From positions 186,001 to 250,000 of the forward strand of contig NZ_JAXQNP010000004.1 in assembly GCF_034427435.1 (NCBI RefSeq): a stretch of DNA of 64,000 nucleotides. Direction: 5' to 3'. Numbering within the stretch: position 1 is the stretch's first letter; every line of letters begins with the position of its first letter. The notes below the pieces were generated by a model, which had not been told where the DNA came from, did no database searches, and was given only the letters and a program-made list of their open reading frames with translations. This document shows positions 28,091 to 37,403 of the stretch, piece after piece. The position numbers were made by a program, and so were the translations under genes. The stretch is from Nitrospirillum sp034427435 (GTDB lineage: Bacteria > Pseudomonadota > Alphaproteobacteria > Azospirillales > Azospirillaceae).

Positions 28091-28947
28091 CGGTGCACAC
28101 ACCCGCCTTCCACGGTCGTCCGGATTTGAAGCAGACGCTGATCAACACGATCGACGGGCTGATCCGTGAGGGGCACATCACCGGCCGGCGGAATGCCAAG
28201 CCCCTTACCGCCCTGATGTCCATCGAGGTTGAGGATTTTTCGCAGTTCTACGGCCTGCCCCCGTCCTTGGTGCTGGTGCTGGACGTCATGCCGATCTTCG
28301 CGGGCAGCGAGAGCGACATCGCGGCCTGGCGTGATTTGGTGGAAGCCATCGAGCCAGGGGCGGACTTGACCCCGGCGCTGTATAGCTTCCTGCTGATGAT
28401 GCTGGTTCCGCCGCGGGATGACATCGACCCATCGGACATCGCCGGTCGCCTGTCGAAACTCCACCAAAGGGTTTGGGCCGGCGAAACGGTCCCGCGCGCC
28501 GATTGGGCCGGCATCCGCAAGGAACTGCTCGCCCTGTCGGAAGAGAATCCCCAGCCTGGCGACCGGCGTAAATTACAGTATTCGGTTTGGGAGGCGGCGG
28601 CCTGGCCGCTGCGCGACTCCCCCAGCCTACTGGTTCAGATGTTCAGGAATTGGGGGTTTCTAAGAGAGTTGGTGCCGGATCCGGAATGGTCGGATGCGGA
28701 TGAGGCTTGCAAGGACAAGGTGCTCAGCGAAATTTGGCGGGAACAGGCCCCGGCCCGCACGGCAGGAAAAATGCCGGAATATCCGGTGCTGTTCAGGGCG
28801 CGCGAACCTGACCTGGCGCGCCGGTTCGAGGCTCATCTGGACCAGGTGAACGCGGGTATTCGCATGCGCTGGGGTGAGGCCATCAAGTATCTGACGATGC
28901 TGTTCGCGGGTGGTGCCGCCACGGAACCAGGTCCGATCCAACGGTAG
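28087..28947 (+). CDS. Unrecognised protein, last gene of the TldDE operon
   Basis: 286 residues, no family recognised. There is no signal peptide or membrane helix; it is predicted soluble and mostly helical, with three Trp-rich stretches (SVWEAAAWPL, MFRNWGFLREL, SEIWREQAP). It has no clear metal or nucleotide motif; one Cys lies near residue 207 (DEACKDK). It is coupled to thioredoxin by an ATGA overlap, so it may be a redox or folding partner, an adaptor, or an enzyme acting on the same peptide. Function is unknown. Confidence 0.75.
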   Translation: MTVHTPAFHGRPDLKQTLINTIDGLIREGHITGRRNAKPLTALMSIEVEDFSQFYGLPPSLVLVLDVMPIFAGSESDIAAWRDLVEAIEPGADLTPALYSFLLMMLVPPRDDIDPSDIAGRLSKLHQRVWAGETVPRADWAGIRKELLALSEENPQPGDRRKLQYSVWEAAAWPLRDSPSLLVQMFRNWGFLRELVPDPEWSDADEACKDKVLSEIWREQAPARTAGKMPEYPVLFRAREPDLARRFEAHLDQVNAGIRMRWGEAIKYLTMLFAGGAATEPGPIQR

Positions 28948-29000
28948 ATAGCGCCCGGGCATCGCACGCTAAGCCCCCATGTGTCCTGCGATCCAGCGCC

Positions 29001-29029
29001 ATGGCCTGCCGGTCACGCCGGCAGGCCAT
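29001..29029. terminator. Bidirectional terminator between the TldDE operon and hutH
   Basis: ATGGCCTGCCGG, loop TCACG, CCGGCAGGCCAT: a perfect 12-bp stem between two convergent genes. The loop contains the hutH stop codon. No long T tract on either side. Confidence 0.55.
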
Positions 29030-30503
29030 TCCGGATGATGTCGGCGCCGATGTTGAGGTGATCGGCCAGCGGCCGGTCGTCGCGATAACGGCCGACGCAG
29101 GCGCGCACATGGTCGTGGATCGCGGCCGTGCCGGGCGCGCGGTCCGCCGGATCGACCGCCAGGTCATGCGCCTCGGTCGCCGCCAGCAGCTCAATTCCCA
29201 GGATGTGTTCGGTGTTGTCGATGACGGCCAGAAGCTTGGTGGCCGCCGCCGTGGGATGGGCCAGATAGTCCTCCTGCAGCGCGGAGTTGATGCCGCCGTC
29301 CAGGCTGGCCGGCGCGCACAGGCGGCGGTTGTCCGCCACCAGGGCGGAGGCGGTGTACTGCGCGATCATGAAGCCGGTGGTGGCGCCGGGATCGCTGGCG
29401 AGGAAAGGCGGAAGGCCGCTGACCAGCGGATTGACCAGCCGGTCGGTATGACGTTCGGAGATGGCCCCCAGGTGCGCGATGGCGATCGCCAACGAATCCA
29501 GGGCGATGGCCAGCGCGGGCGCCACGGCGTGCGCCTCGGACTCGACGACCGGCGCCGCTGGCGTGCCGGAGACGATGGGGTTGTCCGTCACGGATTGCAG
29601 TTCCCGGTCGATGACGGCGCAGGCGCCGTCGAAGGCGTCCCGCACAGCACCGTGCACATGCGGCACGGCCCGCAGGCTGAGTGCGTCCTGCAACCGGGTC
29701 CCCGCGGCCCGTTCCAGGCGGCGGCTGCCCGCCAGGTAGTTCCGCAGGGCGGCGCCGGTACGGTGCAGCCCGTTCGACATCCGTATCTGCAGCACCTGGG
29801 CCTCATACGCCGACATCTGGGCGCCCAGCGCCTCCAGCGTCAGCGCCGCGACGGCGTCCGCCGCGGCCAGCAGGCGTTCGATCCGCGACAGCGCATAGCC
29901 GCCCAGGCCGGTGGCGCAGGGCGATCCGTTCACCAGGCTCAGCCCTTCCTTGGAATCAAGCACCAAGGGCGGCATGCCGATGGCGTCCAGCGCCTCCCGC
30001 CCCGACAGGCGCCGCCCACCCATGTAGGCAGAGCCGGCACCAATGAGGACCAGGCCGATATGGGCCATGTGGGTCAGATAGCCCACCGACCCGCGTGACG
30101 GCACCTCCGGTATGCAGCCCCGGGCCAACAGTGTCAGCAGGCCCTGCACCAGGTCGGGTCGCACGCCGGAGCGGCCATGCGCGAAATTGTTGATCTGGGC
30201 GGCGATGATGCCCCGTACGGCCGCCGTCTCCAGCGGCTGTCCCATGCCGCAGGCATGGCTCATAACCAGGTTGCGCGACAGGTCGCGCTGCTTGGCGCGG
30301 TCCACCACCGTGCTCACCAGCGCGCCGACACCGGTGTTGACGCCGTAGGCCCGGATGCCCTGCGCCACGATGGCCTCGACCACGGCATGGGCATTCCCGA
30401 TGCGGGCCCAGGCGTCCGGGGACAGCACCAGGTCGCTGCCCCGGGCGACGGCGCTGAGATCGCGCCAGGTCAGGGGACCATTCAGCAGGACGGGTGGCGT
30501 CAT
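29013..30503 (-). CDS. hutH: Histidine ammonia-lyase family protein without the Ala-Ser-Gly triad
   Basis: 496 residues from ATG 30503, which has a good RBS (AAAGGAG). HAL family landmarks: YGVNTGVGAL, NLVMSHACGMG, GLSLVNGS, SVTDNPIV and ALQEDYLAH. True histidases read GSVGASGDLAPLAHM, where Ala-Ser-Gly cyclises to the MIO cofactor. Here the protein reads GSVGYLTHMAHIGL: the three residues are absent in frame and the following DLAPL is changed. It is the only HAL-like gene in this hut cluster. It may be a non-catalytic or MIO-free paralogue, with the real histidase elsewhere. Two HutC-like sites lie just upstream. Confidence 0.82.
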   Translation of the reverse strand: MTPPVLLNGPLTWRDLSAVARGSDLVLSPDAWARIGNAHAVVEAIVAQGIRAYGVNTGVGALVSTVVDRAKQRDLSRNLVMSHACGMGQPLETAAVRGIIAAQINNFAHGRSGVRPDLVQGLLTLLARGCIPEVPSRGSVGYLTHMAHIGLVLIGAGSAYMGGRRLSGREALDAIGMPPLVLDSKEGLSLVNGSPCATGLGGYALSRIERLLAAADAVAALTLEALGAQMSAYEAQVLQIRMSNGLHRTGAALRNYLAGSRRLERAAGTRLQDALSLRAVPHVHGAVRDAFDGACAVIDRELQSVTDNPIVSGTPAAPVVESEAHAVAPALAIALDSLAIAIAHLGAISERHTDRLVNPLVSGLPPFLASDPGATTGFMIAQYTASALVADNRRLCAPASLDGGINSALQEDYLAHPTAAATKLLAVIDNTEHILGIELLAATEAHDLAVDPADRAPGTAAIHDHVRACVGRYRDDRPLADHLNIGADIIRNGLPA

Positions 30504-30563
30504 TGTTTGCTCCTTTGGTCCATAAGCCGCAAGATTCATGCGGCCGGCGGCGCGATCTGGCAA

Positions 30564-30601
30564 TTATGTATAGACTAAATCGACGCGTGAATGTATAGAC
30601 A
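30564..30601. promoter_or_regulatory. Two HutC-like operator sites upstream of hutH
   Basis: ATGTATAGAC occurs at 30566-30575 and 30591-30600, a 25-bp step. The second, extended to GAATGTATAGACA, is identical to the site between hutF and hutI. GntR/HutC repressors bind TGTATA-type sequences. The position fits control of hutH and of the divergent TPR-sulfotransferase gene. Confidence 0.65.
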
Positions 30602-30738
30602 ATATGCATGAACGGGCGGCGCCGGCAACGGAACCCGGCCCAGCGGGGACAAACGGGCCATCCCAAACGAAGCAGGAGTTGGCATTCCATGTCGGACCTT
30701 GCATATCCCTTCCATCCCGGTCCGCAGGCGAGGGGCGC

Positions 30739-32751
30739 ATGACCGGCGCCGCGCCGTCCCTGGTTTCCATCGATACGGCCCTGGACCACGCGGCCACGCT
30801 GGTCGACCGCGCCCCGGCGCTGGCCATCGCGCAGGTGGCGGAAGTGCTGGGCGCGGTACCCGATCACCCGCGCGCGCGGCTGATCCAGGGGCGCGCCCTC
30901 AGGCTGGCGGGGGACGTCCAGGCAGCGGTGGAGATACTCCGCCGGCTGGCGGTGGCGGAGCCGAAGTCGGCCGCCACGGCCTTGGAACTAGGCATGGCGT
31001 TGCGCGACCTGGGCCAGCTTACCGATGCCCTGGCCGAAATGCGCCGCGCCGGCGCGCTCAGCCCGGATCTGGCCGCCGCCTGGCGGGCGCTGGCCGACAC
31101 GCTGGCCCTCGCCGGCGAGCATGAGGAGGCGGAGCGGGCCCACCTGGCTGGCGTGAAGGCCTCCACCCGTGATCCCGTCCTGGCCCAGGCCGCCGTGGCC
31201 ATGATCGAGGGGCGGTTGAACGTGGCGGAACGGGCGCTGCGCGACCGGTTGCGCGCCCAGCCCACGGATGTGGCGGCCATTCGCATGATGGCTGAGCTGG
31301 CGGTGCGCCTGGGCCGGTACGACGATGCCATCACCCTGCTGCGGCGCGCGCTGGAACTGGCGCCCGCCTTCACGGCGGCCCGCGAGCTGCTGGCCCGCAC
31401 GCTGCAACGGCACAACCGGCCGGCTGAGGCCCTGGCGGAGGTGGAGCATCTGCTGGCGGAGGAGCCGGACAATCCGTCGGTGTTGATGCTCAAGGCCTCG
31501 CTGCTGGTTCGCATTGGCGACCAGGATGGCGCCGCCGCCGTCTACGCCCACGTCCTGGCCCGCCACCCGCAGCAGGCCAAAGGCTGGATGAGCTACGGCC
31601 ATGTCCTGAAGGCGATCGGCCGGGTCGACGACGCCATCACCGCCTATCGCACCGCCCTCGGCCAGCAACCCACGCTGGGCGAGGCGTGGTGGAGCCTGGC
31701 CAACCTCAAGACCTTTCGCTTTTCCGCCGACGACAGGGCGGCCATGGAACGCGGCTTGCGCGCCACCGCGGACGACGAAAACCGGCTGCACCTGCATTTC
31801 GCGTTGGGCAAGGCGCTTGAGGATGCGGGAAGTGATGACGCGGCCACCTTCCGGGCCTATGCCGAGGGCAATCGCCTGCGCCGGGCCCAGCTGAGCTACG
31901 ACGCGGATGAGACCCACGACCAGTGCGCCCGCATCACCGCCATGGTCGACCAGGGATTCCTGGCCCGGGACCGTGGCGGCTGCCAGGCGCCCGACCCCAT
32001 CTTCATCGTCGGCCTGCCCCGGTCGGGCTCCACCCTGGTGGAACAGATCCTGGCCAGCCATAGCATGGTCGAGGGCACCAGCGAACTGCCCGACATGATG
32101 GCGATCGCCGCGCGTCTGGCGTCCCCCGGCAAAGGGGCGGCCGCCGGGCGGTATCCGGAATGCCTGGACGATCTTCCCCCCGACGCCTTGGCGGCGTTGG
32201 GGGCCGAATACATCGCGCGGACGCGGGTGCACCGGCACGAGGCGAAGCCGTTCTTCATCGACAAGATGCCCAACAACTGGATGCACGTCGCGCTGATCCG
32301 CGCCATCCTGCCCAAGGCCCGGATCGTCGATGTCCGCCGGCATCCCCTGGGCGTCGGCTGGTCCGCCTACAAGCAGCATTTCGCGCGCGGCCAGGCCTTC
32401 ACCTACGACTTGGCGGAGCTGGGGCGTTATTACGCGGATTACGCCACGCTCATGGCCCATGTGGACCGGGCGGCACCCGGCTGCGTGCACCGGGTCATCT
32501 ATGAACGATTGGTGGCCGACACCGAAAACGAGGTCCATGCGCTGCTGGACCATCTGGGCCTGCCGTTCGAGGACGGCTGCCTGGCCTTTTGGGACAACAG
32601 GCGCACCGTGCGCACTCCCAGTTCCGAGCAGGTGCGCCAGCCCATCTTCACCGAAGGGCTGGACCACTGGCGGCGTTTCGAGCCCTGGCTGGCCCCGCTG
32701 AAGGCGGCGCTGGGGACCGTGCTGCACACATATCCGGAAGTTGAGCTGTAG
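30739..32751 (+). CDS. TPR-repeat sulfotransferase family protein
   Basis: 670 residues from ATG 30739, preceded by GGCGAGGGG; an in-frame start at 30604 would run back to the HutC site. The N-terminal half (about 15-400) is a ladder of TPR repeats (ALELGMALRDLGQLTDALAE, YDDAITLLRRALELAPAF). The C-terminal half is a sulfotransferase-like domain with the 5'-PAPS loop IVGLPRSGSTLVEQIL near residue 420 and the second site DVRRHPLGVGWSAYK. Such proteins often sit beside TonB receptors in alphaproteobacteria, as here. The substrate is unknown. It is divergent from hutH and probably HutC-controlled, so a link to histidine or imidazole uptake is possible. Confidence 0.85.
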   Translation: MTGAAPSLVSIDTALDHAATLVDRAPALAIAQVAEVLGAVPDHPRARLIQGRALRLAGDVQAAVEILRRLAVAEPKSAATALELGMALRDLGQLTDALAEMRRAGALSPDLAAAWRALADTLALAGEHEEAERAHLAGVKASTRDPVLAQAAVAMIEGRLNVAERALRDRLRAQPTDVAAIRMMAELAVRLGRYDDAITLLRRALELAPAFTAARELLARTLQRHNRPAEALAEVEHLLAEEPDNPSVLMLKASLLVRIGDQDGAAAVYAHVLARHPQQAKGWMSYGHVLKAIGRVDDAITAYRTALGQQPTLGEAWWSLANLKTFRFSADDRAAMERGLRATADDENRLHLHFALGKALEDAGSDDAATFRAYAEGNRLRRAQLSYDADETHDQCARITAMVDQGFLARDRGGCQAPDPIFIVGLPRSGSTLVEQILASHSMVEGTSELPDMMAIAARLASPGKGAAAGRYPECLDDLPPDALAALGAEYIARTRVHRHEAKPFFIDKMPNNWMHVALIRAILPKARIVDVRRHPLGVGWSAYKQHFARGQAFTYDLAELGRYYADYATLMAHVDRAAPGCVHRVIYERLVADTENEVHALLDHLGLPFEDGCLAFWDNRRTVRTPSSEQVRQPIFTEGLDHWRRFEPWLAPLKAALGTVLHTYPEVEL

Positions 32752-32851
32752 TTGTGTAAGTCAATATAAATAAAAAGAACAAAATACCAAAGGGCGGAAG
32801 ACCCACAAGAACAGGGACAGAAGCGGAACTTCATGGGAAAGGGCGATCATA

Positions 32852-35257
32852 ATGAGAGTTAAGACCACGCGGGCCAGCAGGCTGGTCCTGCTGCTGGCCT
32901 CCACGGCGCTGGCGCCACTGTCGGGCCTGCAATCGGCTCTGGCCGCCGATGTCCCTCCCGCCGCGCCGGCGGTCCCGGACTCTGCGGCGAATGACGGCCT
33001 GATGGAAATCCTGGTGACGGCGCAGAAGCGCAGCGAGAACCTGCAGAACGTGCCCATCAGCCTGCAGGCCCTGGGTGCTGCGACGCTGGAGCAACACCAG
33101 GTCCAGTCCTTCGACGACTACGCCAAGCAATTGCCCAGCGTGTCTTTCCAGTCTTTCGGGCCGGGCCAAAGCCAGCTGTTCTTCCGCGGCATCTCCTCCG
33201 GCGGCGACGGCCTGCCGTTCGGGGCCCTGCCCACCAGCGGCTTTTACTTGGACGAAATTCCGGTCACCACCATCGGCTCCCTGCTGGACATCCATATCTA
33301 CGACGTCGCCCGGGTCGAGGCGCTGTCCGGGCCGCAAGGTACGCTCTACGGCGCCAGCTCCCTGTCCGGCACCTTGCGCATCATCACCAACAAGCCGGAC
33401 ACGTCCAAGTTCTCCGCCGGCTATGACGTCCAGGGCACCCGCTTCGACAAGGGCAGCCTGGGCGGCACCATCGAGGGCTTCGTCAACGTTCCCTTGAGCA
33501 GCAAGGCGGCGGTGCGCATCGTCGGCTATGATGAGCACGACGGCGGCTACATCGACAACACCTACCACCAGCGCACCTACCAGAGCCCCCATACCCTGGA
33601 CGACGGCACGGTGGTCAACAGCCCCATCACCGTGGACAACTCCAAGTTCGTCAAAAAGAACTTCAACGATGTCGACACCTATGGCGGCCGCGTGGCCCTG
33701 GGCATCGACCTGGACGACGACTGGACCGTGACGCCGCAGGTCATCGCCCAGCACCAGCGGTCCAACGGCTCCTTCCTTTACGATCCCAAGGCCGGTGACC
33801 TGCAGGTCCACGACTATGCGCCGGAACGCAATATCGACAAGTGGTACCAGGCGGCCCTGACGGTCGAGGGCAAGGTCTGGGATTGGGATGTGCTCTATTC
33901 CGGCGGCTATATGCAGCGGTCGATCGACACCCATGCCGACTACAGCTATTACACCGTCGCGTACGACGCCTATCCGAACTACGGCTATTTCACGAATTCC
34001 ATGGGTAAGCAGATCGACCCGACCCAATATTACTATGGGCATCAGGATCTGACCAAGCAAAGCCATGAGCTGCGCTTCAGCTCACCCGCCGCCAACCGCT
34101 GGCGGGTCACCGCCGGCCTGTTCTATCAAGAGCAGACCAACCAGTTCCAGGCCAACTATTACGCCCCGGGCTACGGGTCGTCCCAGCAGGGATCGCCCGT
34201 ATATCAGGACGACATCTTCCTGACCAACGTGCACATCGTCGATCGCGACTACGCGGTGTTCAGCCAGGCTTCCTATGACATCCTGCCCAGCGTCACCCTG
34301 ACCGGTGGCGTGCGCGGGTTCATCGCCGACAACACGCTGACCGGCTTCTCGGGTTTCGCCAGCGACGCTGCGAAGGCCGGCTGCGTGACGCCCTTCCCGT
34401 CGCTGAACAGCTGTTCCTACCTCAAGAAAAGCTTCAACGATTCCGGCGAGACCCACAAACTGAACGTGACGTGGCAGATCGACCCGGATCGCATGGTCTA
34501 TGCCACATATTCCACCGGTTACCGCCCCGGCGGCAACAACCGGCGGGCGGCGGTTGAGCCCTATGGCTCTGATACCCTGGACAATTACGAGCTGGGGTGG
34601 AAGACGTCCTGGTTCGATCAAAAGTTGCGCTTCAACGGCGCCGTCTATTACGAGGAATGGAACAACCTGCAATACGCCCTGGTGGCGCTCAACTCCGGCA
34701 GCGTGACCAACATCTACAACGCCGGCGACGCCCGGGTGTACGGCGTCGAGACGGACATCACATGGGCCGTCACCCGCAGCCTGACCCTGTCGGCATCGGG
34801 CGCCTTCAACGACGCCCGACTGACGACCGACTTCTGCGCCATCGGCGCCAACAGTAACCCGGACTGCGCCTCCGGCATCATCGCGGCGCCGAAGGGCACG
34901 CGGCTGCCGGTGCAGCCCCGCATCAAATTCAACACGACGGCGCGCTATGAATTCCTGCTGGGGGATGTGGACAGCTTCGTCCAGGGTTCCCTGAACCACC
35001 AGAGCAGCACGCGCAGCTTCCTGGGGACCACGGCGGATGAACTCGTCGGCGACAGCCCGGGTTTCACCACCGTCGACGTGTCAATGGGCGGCAAGATCGG
35101 CAATACCACCGCCGAGTTCTATATCCAGAACCTGTTCGACGAACGTGGGGGGCTGACCCGGAACACCTTCTCCGCTCCGGAAATCTCCGGCCAGTACGCG
35201 CGCATCTATCCCACGAAGCCGCGACTGTTCGGCGTCAAGTTCGGTCAGAAGTTCTGA
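32852..35257 (+). CDS. TonB-dependent receptor in the hut cluster
   Basis: 801 residues. Signal peptide to about residue 31 (ALAAD). A TonB-box-like EILVTAQKR follows, then the plug (VPISLQALGA, FRGISSGGD, VARVEALSGPQGTLYGASS, GTLRIITNKP) and the barrel, ending in FGVKFGQKF with the terminal Phe typical of outer-membrane barrels. No STN domain. It begins 100 bp after the TPR-sulfotransferase stop and is convergent with hutC. In this setting it may bring histidine, urocanate or a histidine-containing compound across the outer membrane; this is inferred from position only. Confidence 0.88.
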   Translation: MRVKTTRASRLVLLLASTALAPLSGLQSALAADVPPAAPAVPDSAANDGLMEILVTAQKRSENLQNVPISLQALGAATLEQHQVQSFDDYAKQLPSVSFQSFGPGQSQLFFRGISSGGDGLPFGALPTSGFYLDEIPVTTIGSLLDIHIYDVARVEALSGPQGTLYGASSLSGTLRIITNKPDTSKFSAGYDVQGTRFDKGSLGGTIEGFVNVPLSSKAAVRIVGYDEHDGGYIDNTYHQRTYQSPHTLDDGTVVNSPITVDNSKFVKKNFNDVDTYGGRVALGIDLDDDWTVTPQVIAQHQRSNGSFLYDPKAGDLQVHDYAPERNIDKWYQAALTVEGKVWDWDVLYSGGYMQRSIDTHADYSYYTVAYDAYPNYGYFTNSMGKQIDPTQYYYGHQDLTKQSHELRFSSPAANRWRVTAGLFYQEQTNQFQANYYAPGYGSSQQGSPVYQDDIFLTNVHIVDRDYAVFSQASYDILPSVTLTGGVRGFIADNTLTGFSGFASDAAKAGCVTPFPSLNSCSYLKKSFNDSGETHKLNVTWQIDPDRMVYATYSTGYRPGGNNRRAAVEPYGSDTLDNYELGWKTSWFDQKLRFNGAVYYEEWNNLQYALVALNSGSVTNIYNAGDARVYGVETDITWAVTRSLTLSASGAFNDARLTTDFCAIGANSNPDCASGIIAAPKGTRLPVQPRIKFNTTARYEFLLGDVDSFVQGSLNHQSSTRSFLGTTADELVGDSPGFTTVDVSMGGKIGNTTAEFYIQNLFDERGGLTRNTFSAPEISGQYARIYPTKPRLFGVKFGQKF

Positions 35258-35267
35258 TGTCCCGTCT

Positions 35268-35295
35268 GGCCTGCGGTCCCTCGGGCCCGCAGGCC
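35268..35295. terminator. Hairpin between the TonB receptor and hutC
   Basis: GGCCTGCGG, 10-nt loop, CCGCAGGCC: a perfect 9-bp stem in the 39-bp gap between two convergent genes, probably serving both. Confidence 0.55.
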
Positions 35296-35296
35296 G

Positions 35297-36007
35297 TCAC
35301 GGCCGGCTGCTGCCGAACCGCGCGACCAGGTGATAGGCCGTGCCCAGGAAATACTGGCGCACGGCCGTGATCCGTTCCGAACTGCGCCAGGTCTGCCGTT
35401 CCACCAGCAAGCAGGCCGTGCCGGCCGGCGTTTTCAAAAGACGCGCGATCTCCGCATCGGCGGGAACGGCGGAAATGCGGGTTTCCGCCTCCGTCCACGG
35501 CACATGCCGCAACAGCCAGGTTCCCGGCGGCTCCTTCTCAAGGTCGGCGTCCGCGATGGCCGGCACCGCGGCCAAGCTGACCAGGCGGCGTTCCACCGCC
35601 AAGGGGACGCCGTCGGCGGAATGCAGGCCGTCCAACTGCAGCAGCCGGCGCCCGCCGGCCAGAAACTCCTCCTCGGCGTTCCCCCGGGCGGCCGCCCGCA
35701 GCTTCCGCACCAGCGGCTGATAGCCGTAGACATGGCCGCGTTTGGCCACCTCGACCGGCAGGTCCGGGACGTCCAGGATCATGGAATGCGCGTGGGGGCG
35801 CCCCACGAAGGAACCGGCGCCCTTGCGCCGTTCGATCAGACCGGCCGCGGCCAAGGCGGACAGCGCCTTGTTAACCGTCATGCGCGAGCACTGATAGGTC
35901 TGCATCAGCTCATGCTCGACGGGGAGCCGGTCTTCCGGTGCCAGCTTTCCCGACAGGATGGCCGACTCTATGTCCGTTCGAATGCGCTCATGCAGGGAAA
36001 GCGTCAC
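35297..36007 (-). CDS. hutC: HutC, GntR-family repressor of histidine utilisation
   Basis: 236 residues. Winged helix-turn-helix at 1-70 (LPVEHELMQTYQCSRMTVNKALSAL) and a UTRA ligand domain (about 85-235). HutC represses hut genes and is released by urocanate in known systems. The start is GTG at 36005-36007, overlapping the hutF stop (GTGA), so hutF and hutC are co-translated and the repressor is probably self-regulated. Candidate operators lie near hutF/hutI and hutH. Confidence 0.93.
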   Translation of the reverse strand: MTLSLHERIRTDIESAILSGKLAPEDRLPVEHELMQTYQCSRMTVNKALSALAAAGLIERRKGAGSFVGRPHAHSMILDVPDLPVEVAKRGHVYGYQPLVRKLRAAARGNAEEEFLAGGRRLLQLDGLHSADGVPLAVERRLVSLAAVPAIADADLEKEPPGTWLLRHVPWTEAETRISAVPADAEIARLLKTPAGTACLLVERQTWRSSERITAVRQYFLGTAYHLVARFGSSRP

Positions 36008-37379
36008 TGGGTCAATCTTTCGAGGACTTGGCGGTAACGGGTGACAATGGCGTCCCGCCGTTGGTGCCGGCCAGTATTAACCACCTGCTCGCCCCGGCGC
36101 CAGACCCCGTCAATGGCCTGCCGGCCGGCGGCGAAGATCAGGGCGTCCAACAGCGCCGGGCCCCGCCGGCCATGCAGGGAGGGATGCCGGGTGTCAAGGC
36201 TGACCAGGTCCGCCGCGTGTCCGACCGCGATGGCGGCCGGGGCGCCCAGTGCGGCGGCGCCACCCGCCAGCGCGCCCTCCATCAAATCCTGGCCTGTCGA
36301 CCGTCCCGGTGCCGTCGCGATCACGTTGCGGCTGCGGCCCGCCAGGCGCTGGCCGTATTCCAACAGCCGCAGTTCCTCGGTCGCGTCGATCAGGACGTTC
36401 GAGTCCGATCCGACGCCGAACCGGCCGCCGGCGGACAGGTAGGCGGCGGCCGGGAAGATGCCGTCGCCCAGGTTGGCCTCGGTGATGGGGCAGAGGCCAG
36501 CCACCGCGCCGCGCGCCGCCATGGCCGCGACCTCCGCCGGCGTCACATGGGTGGCGTGCACCAGGCACCAGCGGGCGTCCACGGCGGCGTTGGCCAGCAG
36601 CCATTCCACCGGCCGCGCTCCGCTCCAGGCCACGCAGTCCTCAACCTCCTTCACCTGCTCGGCGATGTGGATATGCACGGGGGCGGCGCCGGCCAGGCCG
36701 ACCACCTGGTCCAATTCCTCGGGCGTCACCGCGCGCAGGCTGTGCGGCGCCACGCCGACGACCGCGTCGGGCAGGGCCCGCGCCTTGGTCCGCGCCCCAT
36801 CCAGCAGGCGGGCGAAGCCGTCCAGGTCGTTCAGGAAGCGCCGCTGTCCATGCCCCGGCGCCGCGCCGCCGAAACCGGAATGCGCGTAGAACACGGGCAG
36901 GTGGGTCAGCGCGATGCCGGTTTCCGCCGCCGCCGCGACGATGGCGGCGGTCATTTCCGCCGGGTCGGCGAAGCGCCCGCCATCGCGGTCGTGATGGAGG
37001 TAATGGAATTCCCCGACACGGGTGAACCCGCCCTCCAGCATTTCCATATAGGCCAGGGCGGCAATGGCGTGCAGGTCGTCGGGCGAAAGGCGGTCGACGA
37101 AGCGGTACATGACGTCGCGCCAGGTCCAGAAGCTGTCGCCTGCCGGCCCGCGCACCTCCGCCAGGCCGGCCATGCCGCGCTGAAAGGCATGGCTGTGAAG
37201 GTTGGGCAGTCCCGGTGTGACCACCGGCCGCCGCTCATCACCGGCCTGGGGGGCGCGTCCCGTTCCAGGATGGCGATGACGCCGTCCCGGACCGTCAGCC
37301 GCACATTGTCCGCCCAACCCTCGGGAAGCAGGGCCTGCTCGAAATGGAAAGCCCCGTTCGAACCGCCGTCAGTGCCCAT
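36004..37379 (-). CDS. hutF: HutF, formiminoglutamate deiminase (one frameshift)
   Basis: 458 residues after repair; amidohydrolase family. It converts N-formimino-L-glutamate to N-formyl-L-glutamate and ammonia, the fourth step of the five-step pathway. Metal motif PNLHSHAFQRG near residue 57; later VHIHIAEQ, LVHATHVT and GVGSDSNVLID. ATG 37379 follows the RBS CAGGAGA. The frame breaks at a run of six G on the + strand (37248-37253); one more base gives DAPPQAGDERRPVVTPGLPN. As written the N-terminal 44 residues are cut from the catalytic domain. It is divergent from hutI. Confidence 0.92.
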
Positions 37380-37403
37380 GGTGCATTCTCCTGTTGCGCC
37401 ATA

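Noticed and set aside
30040..30100. The missing Ala-Ser-Gly triad of hutH as another sequencing artefact
   Set aside because: The difference is a clean in-frame loss of three residues with changed neighbours and no G or C run of the kind seen at the other breaks.
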